Assembly: GCA_020736575.1 (NCBI GenBank) | Contig: JAGPYM010000019.1 | Location: 372,001 to 436,000 of the forward strand | Reading direction: 5' to 3' | DNA length: 64,000 nucleotides | Source: Thelonectria olida | Lineage: Eukaryota; Ascomycota; Sordariomycetes; Hypocreales; Nectriaceae | Notes under the pieces: model-generated | The model's database searches: none | Told to the model about the DNA's origin: nothing | The model's input: the letters and a program-made list of their open reading frames with translations, nothing else | Position numbers and translations under genes: made by a program | Shown: positions 21,262 to 33,194 of the stretch, in pieces | How positions within the stretch are numbered: the first letter of the stretch is position 1 | Layout of the letters: every line of letters begins with the position of its first letter

Positions 21262-22489
21262 CTAAGCTGAGTTACATTGCGCTTTAATGGCTGCCTTTGG
21301 CAACTCCAACAAGCCCTGCCAATTACGACCCAGGCTTTCCGAAATGGCCTCGATTAAAAATCGTCCCCCGTCTCCCATCAGCCAGAGATGCCGCCCACGA
21401 TGCAACAGCACAGCATAGTGAGCGAGAATGATCAGAGCTATTGGATGCCTCTGGCGAAGCAAGTCCACGTAATCGGGCGACACAAGGATTGGCCACACGA
21501 TTACTACAGAAACTCGAACCTGGTGCTCTGGAAGCTCGCGGTGCGCATCGAGGAGCTGCTGGAGAAAAAAAGTCGTTTCTTGATATACCTCCCTTGTAGA
21601 TGGTAACAGGTCTGCCGAACTCAACAGATCGCGAATTGCATCGCATTCTGGTCCACTCGTACCCGTCGACTCCATCAGAATCTGGGACGATTTGAGACCG
21701 GGTTCAAGCTCCGTGTCGCGAAGCAATTCTCGGCATTGCTCGATGACGGCAATTACGCCACGATAGACGCTTAAAATATTCGTGAAGCTGTCTATGAAGC
21801 CTTCAAGGCCATCTCTCGCATAGTGCAGTGTATCGCACAGCAGATGCACACCGACCAGGGACGAGAACAAGAACATGTGGACAAAGTTGTCCGCCGTCAC
21901 TTCCATCGTGGGATTGCTCTTGTGAAAGAGCGACAGGGCACGATTTTGCAAGCCGAGGGAATATCCGCGGTAAAAATCACGCGACTCCGTATTCCTCGTA
22001 CTCAAGTAAAACGCCGATGTTGCGAGAACTTGATGCATCAGATATGGCGTCGTCAGACCGTATTTTAGGTAGATGGACGACGGCACAATGTCTGGCTGTC
22101 CCGAGACTTCCAACGTCAAGAAGTCTTTGCTCTGAAGAGTATTGAAGAGTTCAATGTGAGTCATGTTGACCATAAAGGGGTCCATGGCAGCCGTGCCTTC
22201 AGAGATATTTCTGGGCGGCGGTGCAGCAACAGAGCCAGTGCTTGCTGCTGGCGAGCCTGAAGGGGCAGGCGAGTAGACTGGCACGATATGAGGCAAGTCT
22301 TTATCGAGATATGAGCACCGCTTCTCTGCCGTGCTGCAGTTGACGCATATTGGGTGGTTTCCATCGCACTTTGTAAGGCAATCAGTACAATCCTCGAGCT
22401 GCTGGGAGGATGAGTTGACGAACCCTTATGTGCCTCCTTTTGCATTCAAGGCAGCCATTTCTCGACTTCTTATGGGGCCGACGGGACAT
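21262..22489 (-). CDS. Zn2Cys6 transcription factor, 390 aa
   Basis: Exon 1 is only 66 nt (22489-22424, MSRRPHKKSRNGCLECKRRH...), then a 55-nt intron (GTTCGT..CAAAG) and exon 2 22368-21262. Splicing restores a perfect binuclear zinc cluster: GCLECKRRHIRCDG followed by ICVNCSTAEKRC, spacing C-x2-C-x6-C-x6-C-x2-C-x6-C, at residues 13-39. Without the splice the cluster is cut. The remainder is helical (YLMHQVLATSAFYLSTRN; HYAVLLHRGRHLWLMGDGGR), as in short regulators of the sterol-uptake-control type. It lies directly downstream of an MFS exporter gene on the same strand (about 470 bp), so it may regulate it. That link is inferred. Confidence 0.88.
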
Positions 22490-22962
22490 GGGAACAGTCG
22501 AATGTGACGAAAAACCCAACGACAAAAAGCAGGAAACAAAGTCGAGCCTTTGGCGCTGGGACAGATTGCCAGTGAGCGGATTGTTGTGATCAATTCTTTG
22601 ATGGTTCACCGTTTACCTGCTGTCGCGTTGAGTGGCAGTGCTGCCACGCCCGCTCCGAACATTGATCCGGGCGTTCCCAAGCACGTCGAGGATTCGAGTG
22701 TACAGGTTACGATGCAGTTGCCAATAAAACCCATCGATGCGAGGTGAGACTCAAATATTCTAAACCTCCGGGATGTCTCGTCTCGCTGGAGGTTTAATGA
22801 ATTTTTAATAATGCTTAAATCCTATTTGTGTCAATTTGCCCACAGCACAATACCTCCTCCATTCTCAACCAACCACCAAACCGGAGTGCTTTTTACGTAT
22901 CACTCAACCGACCTCCTTGAACGCTTGAATGCTTGAATAGCCCGAGTTCCTTGGTCCTTCCC
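22490..22962. other. Intergenic region between regulator and MFS exporter
   Basis: About 470 bp, the promoter side of the Zn2Cys6 gene and the 3' side of the exporter. No gene seen. Confidence 0.5.
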
Positions 22963-24777
22963 TTACACTGGATTCCTTGTTTCCACCGCACTTGCAACGG
23001 CCTCTGGCGGAATCGATGCATCATCTCCCTCGTCACCCCAACCCTCTCGCTCATCCTTTGGCATTCGAACAAAGGCAAAGTCCAAGAGCAGTCCAACAAG
23101 CGCAAACGCAGCTCCAGTGTACAAGGCGGCCCTGAAACCCAGCACCTCGCTATGGCGAGCCTTTACGAGTTCCGTCTCAATAGTACCGGCGAACCCGAGA
23201 CCCAAGCTGTTTCCGTAGAGGTTGAGCGTCCCGATCAGACTGCTTGCCACGCCCTGCTGTCGGCGGGACACGCTGTTGCTCGCGATGATCTGGGCGGCGA
23301 CAAACACAAAGTCTGGGCAGATTCCACCAAGGACCATGGCCGGGAATAGTTGCGCCCAGTACGTCTGCTGAACGGGCATGGTTGCAAGGAGAAGGTTAGA
23401 TCCGAGAACCACAGCGACGCCTGCCGCCATGATCCACTGTGCCGCGACTCGGGGGATCAGCCACGCAGCAAGATAGACGGCCAGGAACGAGGCGAGGCCA
23501 AAGGGAATGAAGTTTATCCCAGTTTGGAGGACGGATATGTCACGCAATAGTTGCTGCCAAGAGACTGCATACCAGAGCGAAATCCCGATAGACATGTAGC
23601 TGAACAAGACGACAAAGATCAAAGCCGAAAAGGTTGGTGTTCGGAAGATGGATAGAGGCATGATGGGTTCGCTGGCCCAGTACTTTTCCCAGAGGAGAAA
23701 ACTGAGAAAGAGGGCTACAGAGCCAATCAAGCAGGCTATGATGTATAGCGTTGCCCAGCCCTCGGATGGCGCTTGGCTGCTTCTCAGGTGAGACCAAGTT
23801 CAAATATGTGCTGGGGGTTCTTAGGATGCCTTACTTTGATACAACATTGAAGAGCAAAAGGCTGCTCAGGCCAAGGACGGCACCAACATAGTCAATCGAC
23901 CCGCCCTTGTCCACTGGCGTCTCTTTGGGCGTCAAGTAAAAGAGGCCGACAAGAATCAACGCTTCGACAATGGCTCTTTTGGCAACGTTAGGAGTCCGTC
24001 GCGGCAGATTGGGGGTCATTGCACTAACAGGGTCAAGAAGAGCCACTTCCAATCCGTGTACTGGGTGAAAACACCGACCAGTAATGCTCCAACAATGCCC
24101 CCAATGGGTGGCGAGCCCGCAAAGAAGCCCAACAACATGTTGCGGGCCTTTCCAGGCGGTACAGTAATGGTGATTGTCGAAACGGCATTGGGCATGAAAA
24201 ACCCGCCTCCGACACCGGTCAAGGCGCGTGCCGCGATGAAGGACTCGTAGCTGGTGCAGAAGGCATTAACAAAGGAGAAGAGGGCGAAGATGAAGCAACC
24301 GATAAAGGTGAGGTTCCTGTGTCCGTAGACGTCTCCGAGACGGCCGGTAATGAGGACGAATGTGCCTTGGGTTAGTCTAATAGGTGTCAGTGTATTTGAT
24401 GGAAGCCATTTGATCGAGTTTCGTACGGATAGGCTGCGGCCATCCAGTTGGCCGCTCCCGGCCCAGAGTCATGACCCAAGTCCTTGCTGAGGGCAAGGCC
24501 ACCAGCAAAGGTGACGAAGTTGGATGCAAACTTGGCAGTGTAAGCAGAGTCTAATGATTCAATTCCAGGACATAATTCACACCTGAACCATGTTTGCGCA
24601 CACCAGCAAAGATGTCATGAGCAGTCTTCGGGTTGGTCTCGGGTCAGCCAAGGGCACCGCTTCGAAGACGCGGGCTGACTGCGGGGCCATGACGGAGTCA
24701 TCATCGCTCCGTCTTGGGTGAGCATGAATAGAAGCCGAAGGAAGGGCTTGAAGCTCGATAGTGGATGTCTGCGACAT
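22963..24777 (-). CDS. MFS multidrug exporter, DHA2-like, 535 aa
   Basis: Five exons: 24777-24583, 24530-24427, 24376-24029, 23975-23835 and 23782-22963, with introns of 52, 50, 53 and 52 nt; total 1608 nt. ATG 24777 (MSQTSTIEL). After a polar N-terminus come many membrane helices. The MFS loop motif ITGRLGDVYGHRN follows helix 2, and ALTGVGGGFFMPNAVST and ARNMLLGFFAGSPPIGG resemble the export motifs. GFFAGSPPIGGIVGALLVG resembles the antiporter motif C. WKWLFLTLAIVEALIL is the usual start of the second part. Length and order fit 14-TM drug:proton antiporters. Substrate unknown. The adjacent Zn2Cys6 gene on the same strand may be its regulator. No lesions. Confidence 0.88.
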
Positions 24778-25131
24778 GTTGGACGCTTTGTCTTACGGAG
24801 AAGTCTTGATAGGGTCAGTTTTGGCCTTTTTGAGCCATCTATGGCCGGTTGTGATTGACCAAGAGTCGGGTCATGTCAGGGCGTGCGTTGGACTGTTTGT
24901 GACAAGGACAAAAGGTAACCCCGGATGCAATTACTCAGCCAAGTGCCATGTGACGATCCTGGACCTCCACTTTGCGGAAGCACTCAAGCGATAAGGTTCG
25001 GTAATAACCATACCCCTTGCTATCCGTAGGGAGGAAGGGGCTACAGTATTACTAGATGCCTTGGTATTTACACTCAAGCAGAAACAGGTAGATGGGCAAA
25101 CGACCCTACCAACTACCAGTGTTCCGGACTG
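24778..25131. other. Intergenic region
   Basis: Promoter side of the MFS exporter; nothing else recognised. Confidence 0.45.
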
Positions 25132-25760
25132 TTAAATCCCGTAAGAGAAGCTCGCTAACCTGATATTCTCCCTTTTCGTCATCCAGCGAAACTTCTGGTA
25201 GGCCGAACCGCATCGCCAACAAGTAAAACACCCAAGATTGGAACAAACTAATGCTATTTGTTGACCTAACTCGTCTAACTCGGCTCTCCTTGTCCTCAGC
25301 ATCTCCTCGGCTTCCTTTATGAACCCAGCCTGCTCCGTCTCATGCCTCTCGGCGTCAGCCTCCCTCATTAACGGCATCGCAGAAAGAAGTAACAATGGCC
25401 ACCATCTTGAAAGACTGCGTGTCGCAGAGCTTTCGCACGTATCGGAGCTGGGAGGCGGCTGACCCGCTCACCCGCACGTCGGCGATCCGATGCATGTAGA
25501 CGATACCCGAGGACAAGGAACTACACCCAGAAGGTCACCTCAAGGTACTCGGCAAGCTCTAGAGCGAGCTCAAAGTCGGACCCTTTTGCGTCATCGAAAC
25601 CTGGGCAGTCAACCACCGTGCAATTGATCCCATCGTGAGTGAATCGCCATGCCTGGAAGGACTGCGTCTGGACGGTTTCCCCTTGAGAGAACCTCTTGGC
25701 AAGTAATTATGACTTCGACATCTAGGCTGCCTACATATGGTGAAAGAATATCCGACATGG
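25132..25760 (-). pseudogene. AIG1-like P-loop GTPase remnant
   Basis: Minus-strand frames give RFTHDGINCTVVDCPGFDDA (G3 motif DxPG) with GSDFELALELAEYL. Then, after a stop (TAG) and a frame change, come IVYMHRIADVRVSGSA and KLCDTQSFKMVAIVTSFCD (a position equivalent to G4). After another stop and frame change follows the coiled AERHETEQAGFIKEAEEML. This order fits fungal AIG1/IMAP-type or septin-like GTPases that contain a YLHRIxDxR motif. The P-loop (GxxGxGKS) that should precede is not found. One break could hide a short intron, but the missing P-loop and the second stop argue for a dead copy. Confidence 0.5.
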
Positions 25761-27105
25761 CACACTACGCCGGGTTGGTTGAATGTGTGCAGCCGATCTT
25801 TTGTTCATGGGGGATGTTAGTGCGTTGATAGTGCGAGGGCTTGTTACAAACGACTTTTGCCTGCAATCACATGACGACCTATCTGGACACTAACTGATAA
25901 TTAACGCTCTCGCCATTCTAGCACAATCCTGGAGAGAGCGGGTTGATTTCGTGCCCAACAAGAGCAGCGACGCCCACCTCATGATTAAGAACGTCCCTGG
26001 AAATGATAGAAGAGGAAAGTCAACGAGTCCTTGTAATTATCCCAACAAAGGAACTCCCCAAGGCTATCTCTGATACGTGGATCCAGCAGTTCGACGATGT
26101 GAGACGCGTTGGAACAACAATCTCGAAATATTCCTCTCATAAAACTCGACAGTGGGAGCAAGTTAACCCCAGACTGCTTCGTGAGACACTTACATAGCTG
26201 GATGAGTATTAGTTCTTCTCTTGTATTAGAGAAATAAAAAACGTCCATCTCCTTTATCAATCGAAATGGAGGGAATTGTCTTTGAAGCTCTGTTATATGA
26301 GCACCCCCGATATCGATCAGTAAAGAATGTTTACCTTAGCACAAATCCCCATCCCCTTTTCATAGCTAACAAGGTGGTATACTGAAAATAAGCCTGGTAC
26401 GTGGATGGAGCCCTCAGCAGTTAAATATATCTCGATTGAAGTCGCCTCGCTTTTCGTGAACCGAGGCGCCAACCCAACTCTTCCTTCAACTGAGGGCGCG
26501 ACTCATGAACAAGTACACTCCAATACATGACAGAAGATTCCTGTTGAAGTCTGCGTTACGGCTCACACTTTGCTTGTTCGTACCCGTTCGGGTATTCTTG
26601 TTGCTGGGCTCATCTGTGCCCGGATGCAACTGAGTCCAGAGCGACTCCCGTTGCGCTTCCTCTGGCGTGAGATATTTCCAACCAACAGGCTCTGGCAAAG
26701 CCTTATCAGTTTAAACTCTCGCTACCTGCCGCCCCCGAGAGTATAGGTGACCGACATGAAGTGCAGATGCTCGTTGAGCACTTATGGGACTAAGAGTCCA
26801 TGGGAACCTAAGGCTTGTTCCGAAAATCAGGAACTCCGCACCGAGGGAGTAGAAAGGGAGAACAGGAGCTTAGGGGCTAGAAATTTGAGCCAACGTCTTT
26901 ATTAGAATGCGAGAATAACAGAAAGGAGTAGAGATCGCCCTTCGAGCTAACAATATTGATACGAGAATCTCGGCTGGCTGAGCTCGGCCGATGCAAGGCT
27001 TTACGTAGGCGCGACTCACGAGGGGGGACTGAAATGGGATTACATATTAATTTATTTGAAAAGATAGGTACGTAACTCGCAAATGTATCTATTCTTGGTG
27101 AGGTT
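25761..27105. other. Gene-poor region, 1.3 kb
   Basis: Short frames only, including minus 26260-25985 and 26698-26486; neither resembles a family I know. It may contain further decayed sequence linked to the GTPase relic. Confidence 0.4.
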
Positions 27106-27751
27106 TCAGCGCCGATCAAATAGAGTCAGATCAAGTGGCAGTCTCTCGCCCATCCAGATGGCTCGATCCGAGTGATCAAGCTTCCCGGTTTCGTGAGGAT
27201 GTTCTCCCTCCTTTGGAACCACATTCGGGTGAATAAGGACAGACAAGGGACCTCGCCAAATGGTGAGCCATGAGATGAAAGCACCGAATTGCGCAGGAGT
27301 GAAAAGGTTTACTTCGAACATTGCGACTGGATGAGGGCCGATGGGTCGATCCCAGAATGTGTAGATTCGCAACTCGGGGACTAGTACTAATGTTAGTGAA
27401 TCTGACAAGGGCATGTGACATGGGTAAACTGACACTCCCGTCGGATGCGCTGCCAGAGCTCGTGTGCATATTTTGACTGTTCGGCATTTGACTGGAAATA
27501 GTAGATATGAACGTCGCTAATGGAGAACGCAAAATTAACATGCGTGTCATAGAGAGATTCAAACACGTCGCTCACAATCCGCCTTGTCTGCCCTTGTCCA
27601 AGGGGTCGATAAAGGCCTCATAGGCGTCGCTCAGTTTCTCTGCTGGTGGATTGACGAAACTCTTGCCGTCTGCGGCTCGTTCTTCGGGCAGAGGCGGCGC
27701 GTTTTCATATCCGCTGAGCGGGGACGGATAAGTCGAAGCTGCTCGAACCAT
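27106..27751 (-). CDS. DOPA 4,5-dioxygenase family protein, 177 aa
   Basis: Three exons, 27751-27576, 27516-27434 and 27380-27106, introns of 59 nt (GTGAGC..CATTAG) and 53 nt (GTCAGT..ACTAG). ATG 27751 (MVRAASTYP). Splicing joins GRQGG to FDVHIYYF and RRE to FPELRIYTFWDRPIGPHP, giving the full signature of the small DOPA-dioxygenase family: the HIYY histidine, PIGPHPVAMFEVNLF and the C-terminal LSVLIHPN. These are single-domain metal-dependent, probably non-haem iron, extradiol-type enzymes known from betalain/muscaflavin biology; most fungal members have no proven substrate. Normal length, probably cytosolic. Without the first intron the frame ends early, so both splices are needed. Confidence 0.88.
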
Positions 27752-28735
27752 GATGAGGGCTATCTTGTTTCTACTTGTGTGAGAACTGCTGGCTATGTTA
27801 CGATATGAGTGAATAAGTACCGGGTATGCACGAGTCCTGCCGGCTTTATAATCCATCTGTGTCTCCATCACGAGCCCCGACGTGACCATTGCGTGATTTG
27901 TCAAGAGCGCGCGCCTCGTTTAATTATCGGCTGACCATTCCGAGTCATTGCGGAATGCAATCCGAACCGTAGGTAAGCGGTGACCTGCGGCAGAATCGGA
28001 AGCTCGGGCAAAGTCATTAACATTGCATTGCGTCTTGCCCAAGAGAACTCGGCATTAATCCGTGAGGTGAACTAAATAGAGAGGGATTATAGTTCCACTC
28101 CTGTATCTCGCGTTGTGCTATTCCTGATTCCCTCAAAGAGGCCCAATAATCAGTATCGTAATAACCTTGACTTCATGAGAGCTATTTGTGCAGAAGGAGA
28201 AAAATCAAAGAAACTTGCCATGCCCGTCTCCTGTAGGGTCCGCTACCTTCGCTTTGGTCGCGGGTTAGATGCATTCTGGTATGAAGAGTGCTTAGGGGAA
28301 CATTTGAACAGTGGAAATATATCATCACTACGAGAGGCTGAAGAATCTACTTTTACTTGAATAGTTGTGGTTAGGGAAACCAAGGCACCGAGTGGTGGCA
28401 TAATACAGATACTTACTCCGTATTGCTTTGATGATATATGGATAGTTCGATAGTAAAACTCGATCTTGCTGGCTGCCGGGCGCGTGTTATAAGGGAGGGG
28501 GACCAGATAAGAAAGACGACTCGGGTTGGTTCATACGATAATGTAGCCGCACCATTTTCAATATTTATATCTATATCCATATATACTCTATCCGCCATTT
28601 ATTACCATAAAGCCTTCGTATACCGACTTTTCATTCCAAAATTATTGAGCCCGGATTCAAAAAGCATTTCCCTCAAGATCATTGTCACCCCGGCCACCCA
28701 ATTCATGAAATAGAAACAATGCAAACTGTCTACAT
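27752..28735. other. Intergenic region, about 1 kb
   Basis: Contains the DOPA-dioxygenase-like promoter and the 3' flank of the glycosyltransferase; no supported gene. Confidence 0.5.
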
Positions 28736-31666
28736 CTAATAGTTAAAAACCATCAAGCTGGGGTTCATGACGAATGGGACGAGAGCATGGAAAGCCAAGT
28801 TCACTGCAAGAGGAATGATAGCAGTGAAGTCCTTAATCTCCCAGTCGGGACTCGCAAAGGCTCCCAGGTAGATCATACCACCAACACTGAGGATGACAAA
28901 CACGTACATCCACTTGAAGGTCTTGAAGATGCGTGGCATCTCCTGGAAGAAGTTGGAGTCTTCTTTCTCCTTTGAAGTCGCGCCCCACTGCATGTCCACG
29001 TGGAACAGATGGGCGAGGAGCGCGAGGCTGATGTGAAAAGCAATACCGCCAAAAAAACAGGTCATCAATGGAGACCACTTGAAGTTCTCCACGAGAGACC
29101 CGAGGAGAGAGCGCTCTCCGGTGCGGTATCGGAGGAAAGCGAGCGCGACATGACCAAGTAGGTTGAAAATGACGACCAGGGAGATAAAAACATTCCAGGA
29201 GGTGAGGTAGCATGACGAAAGCTCGTCACGGAACCAGCCAACCAGGAAGTAGTTGAGCATGGACAAGAGCAAGGCTGAGCCAAGAGCAAAGTAGGAGCAC
29301 ATGTAGGCTAGGATGGATAGCTTGGACGACCAGATGATGTTGGAACCAAGGAATGTGTAGAAGAGCGGCGTGAATGGGCCCTTATAGATCCAGCGGTGGA
29401 ATGGGTGAAAGACCATTTCACTGACGCCGTAGGCATACTTTTGCCAACGGGCAATCTCGTCGTAAATGGTCAGACTGACGCCTTCCTTGAACTCGTCGCC
29501 GTGGTAGGCAGCGACGCGGACGATGCTGCCCTTGATCTGGAGTCGGAGTGCAATATCGAAGTCCTCGGAGACGTGGTTCTCCGACCAAAAGCATATGAAG
29601 TTATCGTCCTTGGGAACGCCAACATCTTGAACAGCTGCATATAGAATTAGCAAAAGAAGCCTGTGAGTGGATGATGGGAGCCTGTTATTTACCTCTCCAT
29701 CTCAAAAAGGCGTTGTGTCCCACAAAGGGAGCGACTTCGCCGGAGCCAATAGAGAATCGAATTGAAGAGTAGACCAGATTGGTGAAGAAAGCAATGCCGT
29801 TCTCAAAGTAATCCCAGGCGACCTGCATGACACCGGTAGAGTGCTGCACAATAGCAACCTCGGGGCTCAAGAACATCTCAGCCGCTCCGTAGAGAAGGCA
29901 GTCTACCGGCTGATGGCTCTGTCAGTACGAGGCATGGTGACGAGACGACAATGCGGACTTACTACGCGAGTGTCAGAGTCGACAATGAGGATAATCTCAC
30001 CAACTCGAACATTGCCCTCGGCCCAAGCGAGAGGGTTCTCGTCAAGAACGCGAGCCAGTGCTTGTTGGTACAGCTCCTCTTCTTCGTTTTCGTCAATCAT
30101 GTCAGTCCCTTCGGCCGCAAGCTTCTCCTCCACCATTACCTGGAGATAAGCCTCTACCTTCCGGGAGATGTTAAGCGCAAAGTTCATGTTGGAAGCCTTT
30201 TTGAACTTTCCTGCGCGAACATAACCTTCATCGCCATTGTGCTTTGGCCGAGCGACCCAGCCAATGTGGTTGTCGTGATAGAAGTCCCGACGCATTTGGG
30301 CTTCTTCATCAGACAAGCCAGCCCGCAATCCATCGTCATTCATGAAAATGCTCGCAGTTCCGCCGCGAGACTCATAGTAGGATATGGCGGCCTGCAAACT
30401 GCGAACAGTTGGAATGATGACGGACTCCATGCCCTCTTTGTAAACAGGCATCTGAATAGTGACTCTGGGGGGAACAAAGCCCTCGGCATACGCACGTCGC
30501 AAGCTGGGTTTATGATAGGAGTAGAAGCGGGAGTTTGTGAAAGCTCCTCCAATGGGACCAATGATCTGGAACAGACTGGAGAAGATGGTTTGGAAGAAGA
30601 AAAGACTGATGAGAATCAGAAGAGGGACTGGTGCAATGAGAGCAAGTCGAATGTATGAACCGTCAAGAAGACATTCACGGAACAGCTTCCCAACATAGAC
30701 ACCCCAGAGCAGGCAGAAAGAAAGGCAGATGGCAAGGCCGATGAAGACGGAGGAAGTTCGTAGGACCGGCCGGCTCAGAGACTCCGGGCGTTCAACTGAA
30801 GGATCCTTTTCGAGCATGTCGTCCATGACCTCATACACGACTGCTGCTGGACTCTTCTCAAATCGAGGAGTCGCAGTGCCGACACTTGCAGAGATCGGGG
30901 TAGATGTGACGGAAGGTGGTGCGGTTGGCAGCTGAAGCAGGTTGAATGGCAGTGCCTCGTCACCCCAAATCTAGAATTACATGTTAGAAAGATGCTGAGC
31001 TCGCGACTGAAAAGCATTTCCACTTACCAAAGACAGAAGTCTCTCTTCCATGCGGGTAGCCTGAGGAAGAATGTTCTGAATGTCGTCCTGCCAAACAAGG
31101 ACTACTCGTTCCTGACGACACACACAGGCATATTGGAACTTCTTGACGCTGGAAGGCTGGGCCATAGTCATTGACTCAATGATCTGAAGTTGGGAGCCAT
31201 CCTTGAAGCGAAGTTCTGTCTGGTTGGGGGACAGAGAGCTGAGGATACCATCAAGCATTTGGGGCCGCATCGTAAGTGCAACAGCAAGATTAAGCCTGAT
31301 TACTGCACCCAAGAGGACGTGATTGACGGGGTCGGGAGCCGTCACATAGTTGCCTCGTCGTTGCCTGAGCAGCACGCCGATGCAGTCTTCGGGATCACGG
31401 TCGACAGGCACCCATCCACTGGCAACGACCCTCTTGAAGAGGTAAGACACCATCTGATTAGAGAGTTAGCAAAGTCAACTTGTCTTCATAATGGAAGAAA
31501 AGAAAATGCTCACTGTTCGGTATCGAAAGCCATCATCATAGTTGACGTTGAAGAAAGGCATCGACTGCCTCTGCTCACGGTCAGACGTGATGGAGGACGC
31601 AGACGAGTCATTACGAGAGTGTCCCGGGGGAGGGCTCTGCGTTGAGGGGGTCTCAGCCCGACTCAT
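28736..31666 (-). CDS. Family 2 processive glycosyltransferase (cellulose-synthase-like), 900 aa
   Basis: Exons 31666-31514, 31453-31028, 30970-29963, 29909-29693 and 29634-28736; introns 60, 57, 53 and 58 nt; 2703 nt. The GTG-initiated extension was rejected for ATG 31666 (MSRAETPSTQ). The N-terminus is cytosolic and Ser-rich. Two helices near residues 265-330 precede the GT2 domain: IQMPVYKEGMESVI, MNDDGLRAGL, DxD in IVDSDTRV (about 524-526), and the acceptor ED in HVSEDFDIAL (about 625). Next comes RWQKYAYG in place of the QxxRW of chitin synthases. C-terminal helices follow. This fits the fungal GT2 type reported as needed for hyphal growth on surfaces (Zymoseptoria and Fusarium work), product unproven. 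The next gene on the same strand is a GH16 membrane protein, suggesting a shared role in wall polysaccharide. Confidence 0.85.
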
Positions 31667-33194
31667 CGTGGCTACGGACCGTGTCTGAGACACGTATCCT
31701 TGGTATTGAATTATAGGACAAGTTGAAAGGGGGGATGGAAAGGAAGAGGAAGACAGAAGAGGTGTTAAGAATAACCCTTTGCTATTGCATCATTTTCTCA
31801 AGGGCTTGAGTCAGATGCAGACAAGCGGGAGGGCTTTGCTCCTGAGTGATCCGGTGATTGAAACGAAACAAGCTGACCTTTCGCAGAGATATCATATTTA
31901 TCAGACATTCCTCAACCAGAGAGGCTGGTGCAGGTACCTCATACTTCATGCACTTCCTTTCAATAGTCCCAGATACCAACGCAGCTACCACTCCTGGTCC
32001 ACCGCCTTCACTCCGCCATCTCTGATGGCAACACGACTACTTGACGCCAGCATGGTTCTAGATGGTGAGCTGAAAGCAAGTCGGGCAGCTCTGGCGGCGC
32101 TGACAAGAGCGCTGAGGAGAATACGAGACGGCTGGTGAGTCTCCGGCCCAGTTTCGTACAACGCATCGCAAAGCGGCAACGACGAGAGATAGGATCTCAC
32201 CTCAGAGCTTGGCGACATGACGATCACTGGCGATTAGCAAGCCTGCCGGGTCTAAGAGACTTGTCGGGCGTCGATAACGGCGCTCGGGGGACAAAAAGCG
32301 ACGACGAGAACGGTGAGGCTGGTAGCCAGAGAGCTGAGAAACCGATAGCTCGCTGGCGCCTGGCGGGTCTTCATGTAAGGCTGCATCGAGACTGCCCAGG
32401 GGTCGAACGTGAAGCCCAGTATTCATAAGCCCGGGCTGCGATATCTCGTCTCTGATGCAGCCACAACGTTGACCAACACGTGGGCCCATATTAAAACGGC
32501 ACCCGGATCCTTGCAAGAGCCGCATGGTTATCGTGTAGTCTTTTCCCGTCCCACTGCTAAGCATACGGGACTTTGCCCTATGCAGTATCTCTGCTGTGAC
32601 GTGTTTCCTGGGCTGCAACGCTGCTGCAAGTCCTCAGGTGAACCTTGACGAGCAGCAATGGGAAAACGCCGCTCAACTGAGGGATGACGGAATCGTGGTG
32701 CGTCTGGTCCAGCCCATGTGGCCAAGCTCGTGGTGGAGATGGGCAGACTGGGATAGACAGGGGTTACGGAGAGAACGCCCGCGCCTCGGCCGGGCCAGGG
32801 ATCCCTAATCAGGCAGTTCATCTAGATACCGGTGCTGTGAATCACCCCAACCGAGGTTTGAGGGGTTACGTTGAATCCTTCATGCAAGTGGCCTTGCGGC
32901 GCGGGGACGAAGTGTTACACATACGAACGCTCAATTCCTCTAATCCTACCTCGATCTCTGAGGTATCTAACAATAGCTGCCGGCCCAAGTCCAGGAGATT
33001 CTAGATGGTCAGGGGTGCGATAAGATTCTAGCGTTCGATGGAGCTCAATTATTGCTGAAATCAAGGCAGGAAGAGACACTACTTCTGACGGACCGAATAA
33101 CTATGTATCTTAACCGCAGCGGGAAAACGATTGCAACTTCACACGGGGACATGTCCTCAAATTCCTATCTCCCATAGGCAGTCTCCCATCCCAA
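31667..33194. other. Intergenic region between the GT2 and GH16 genes, 1.5 kb
   Basis: Long upstream region of the glycosyltransferase. Several short frames on both strands (for example around 32.1-32.8 kb) have no recognisable content. Confidence 0.5.
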
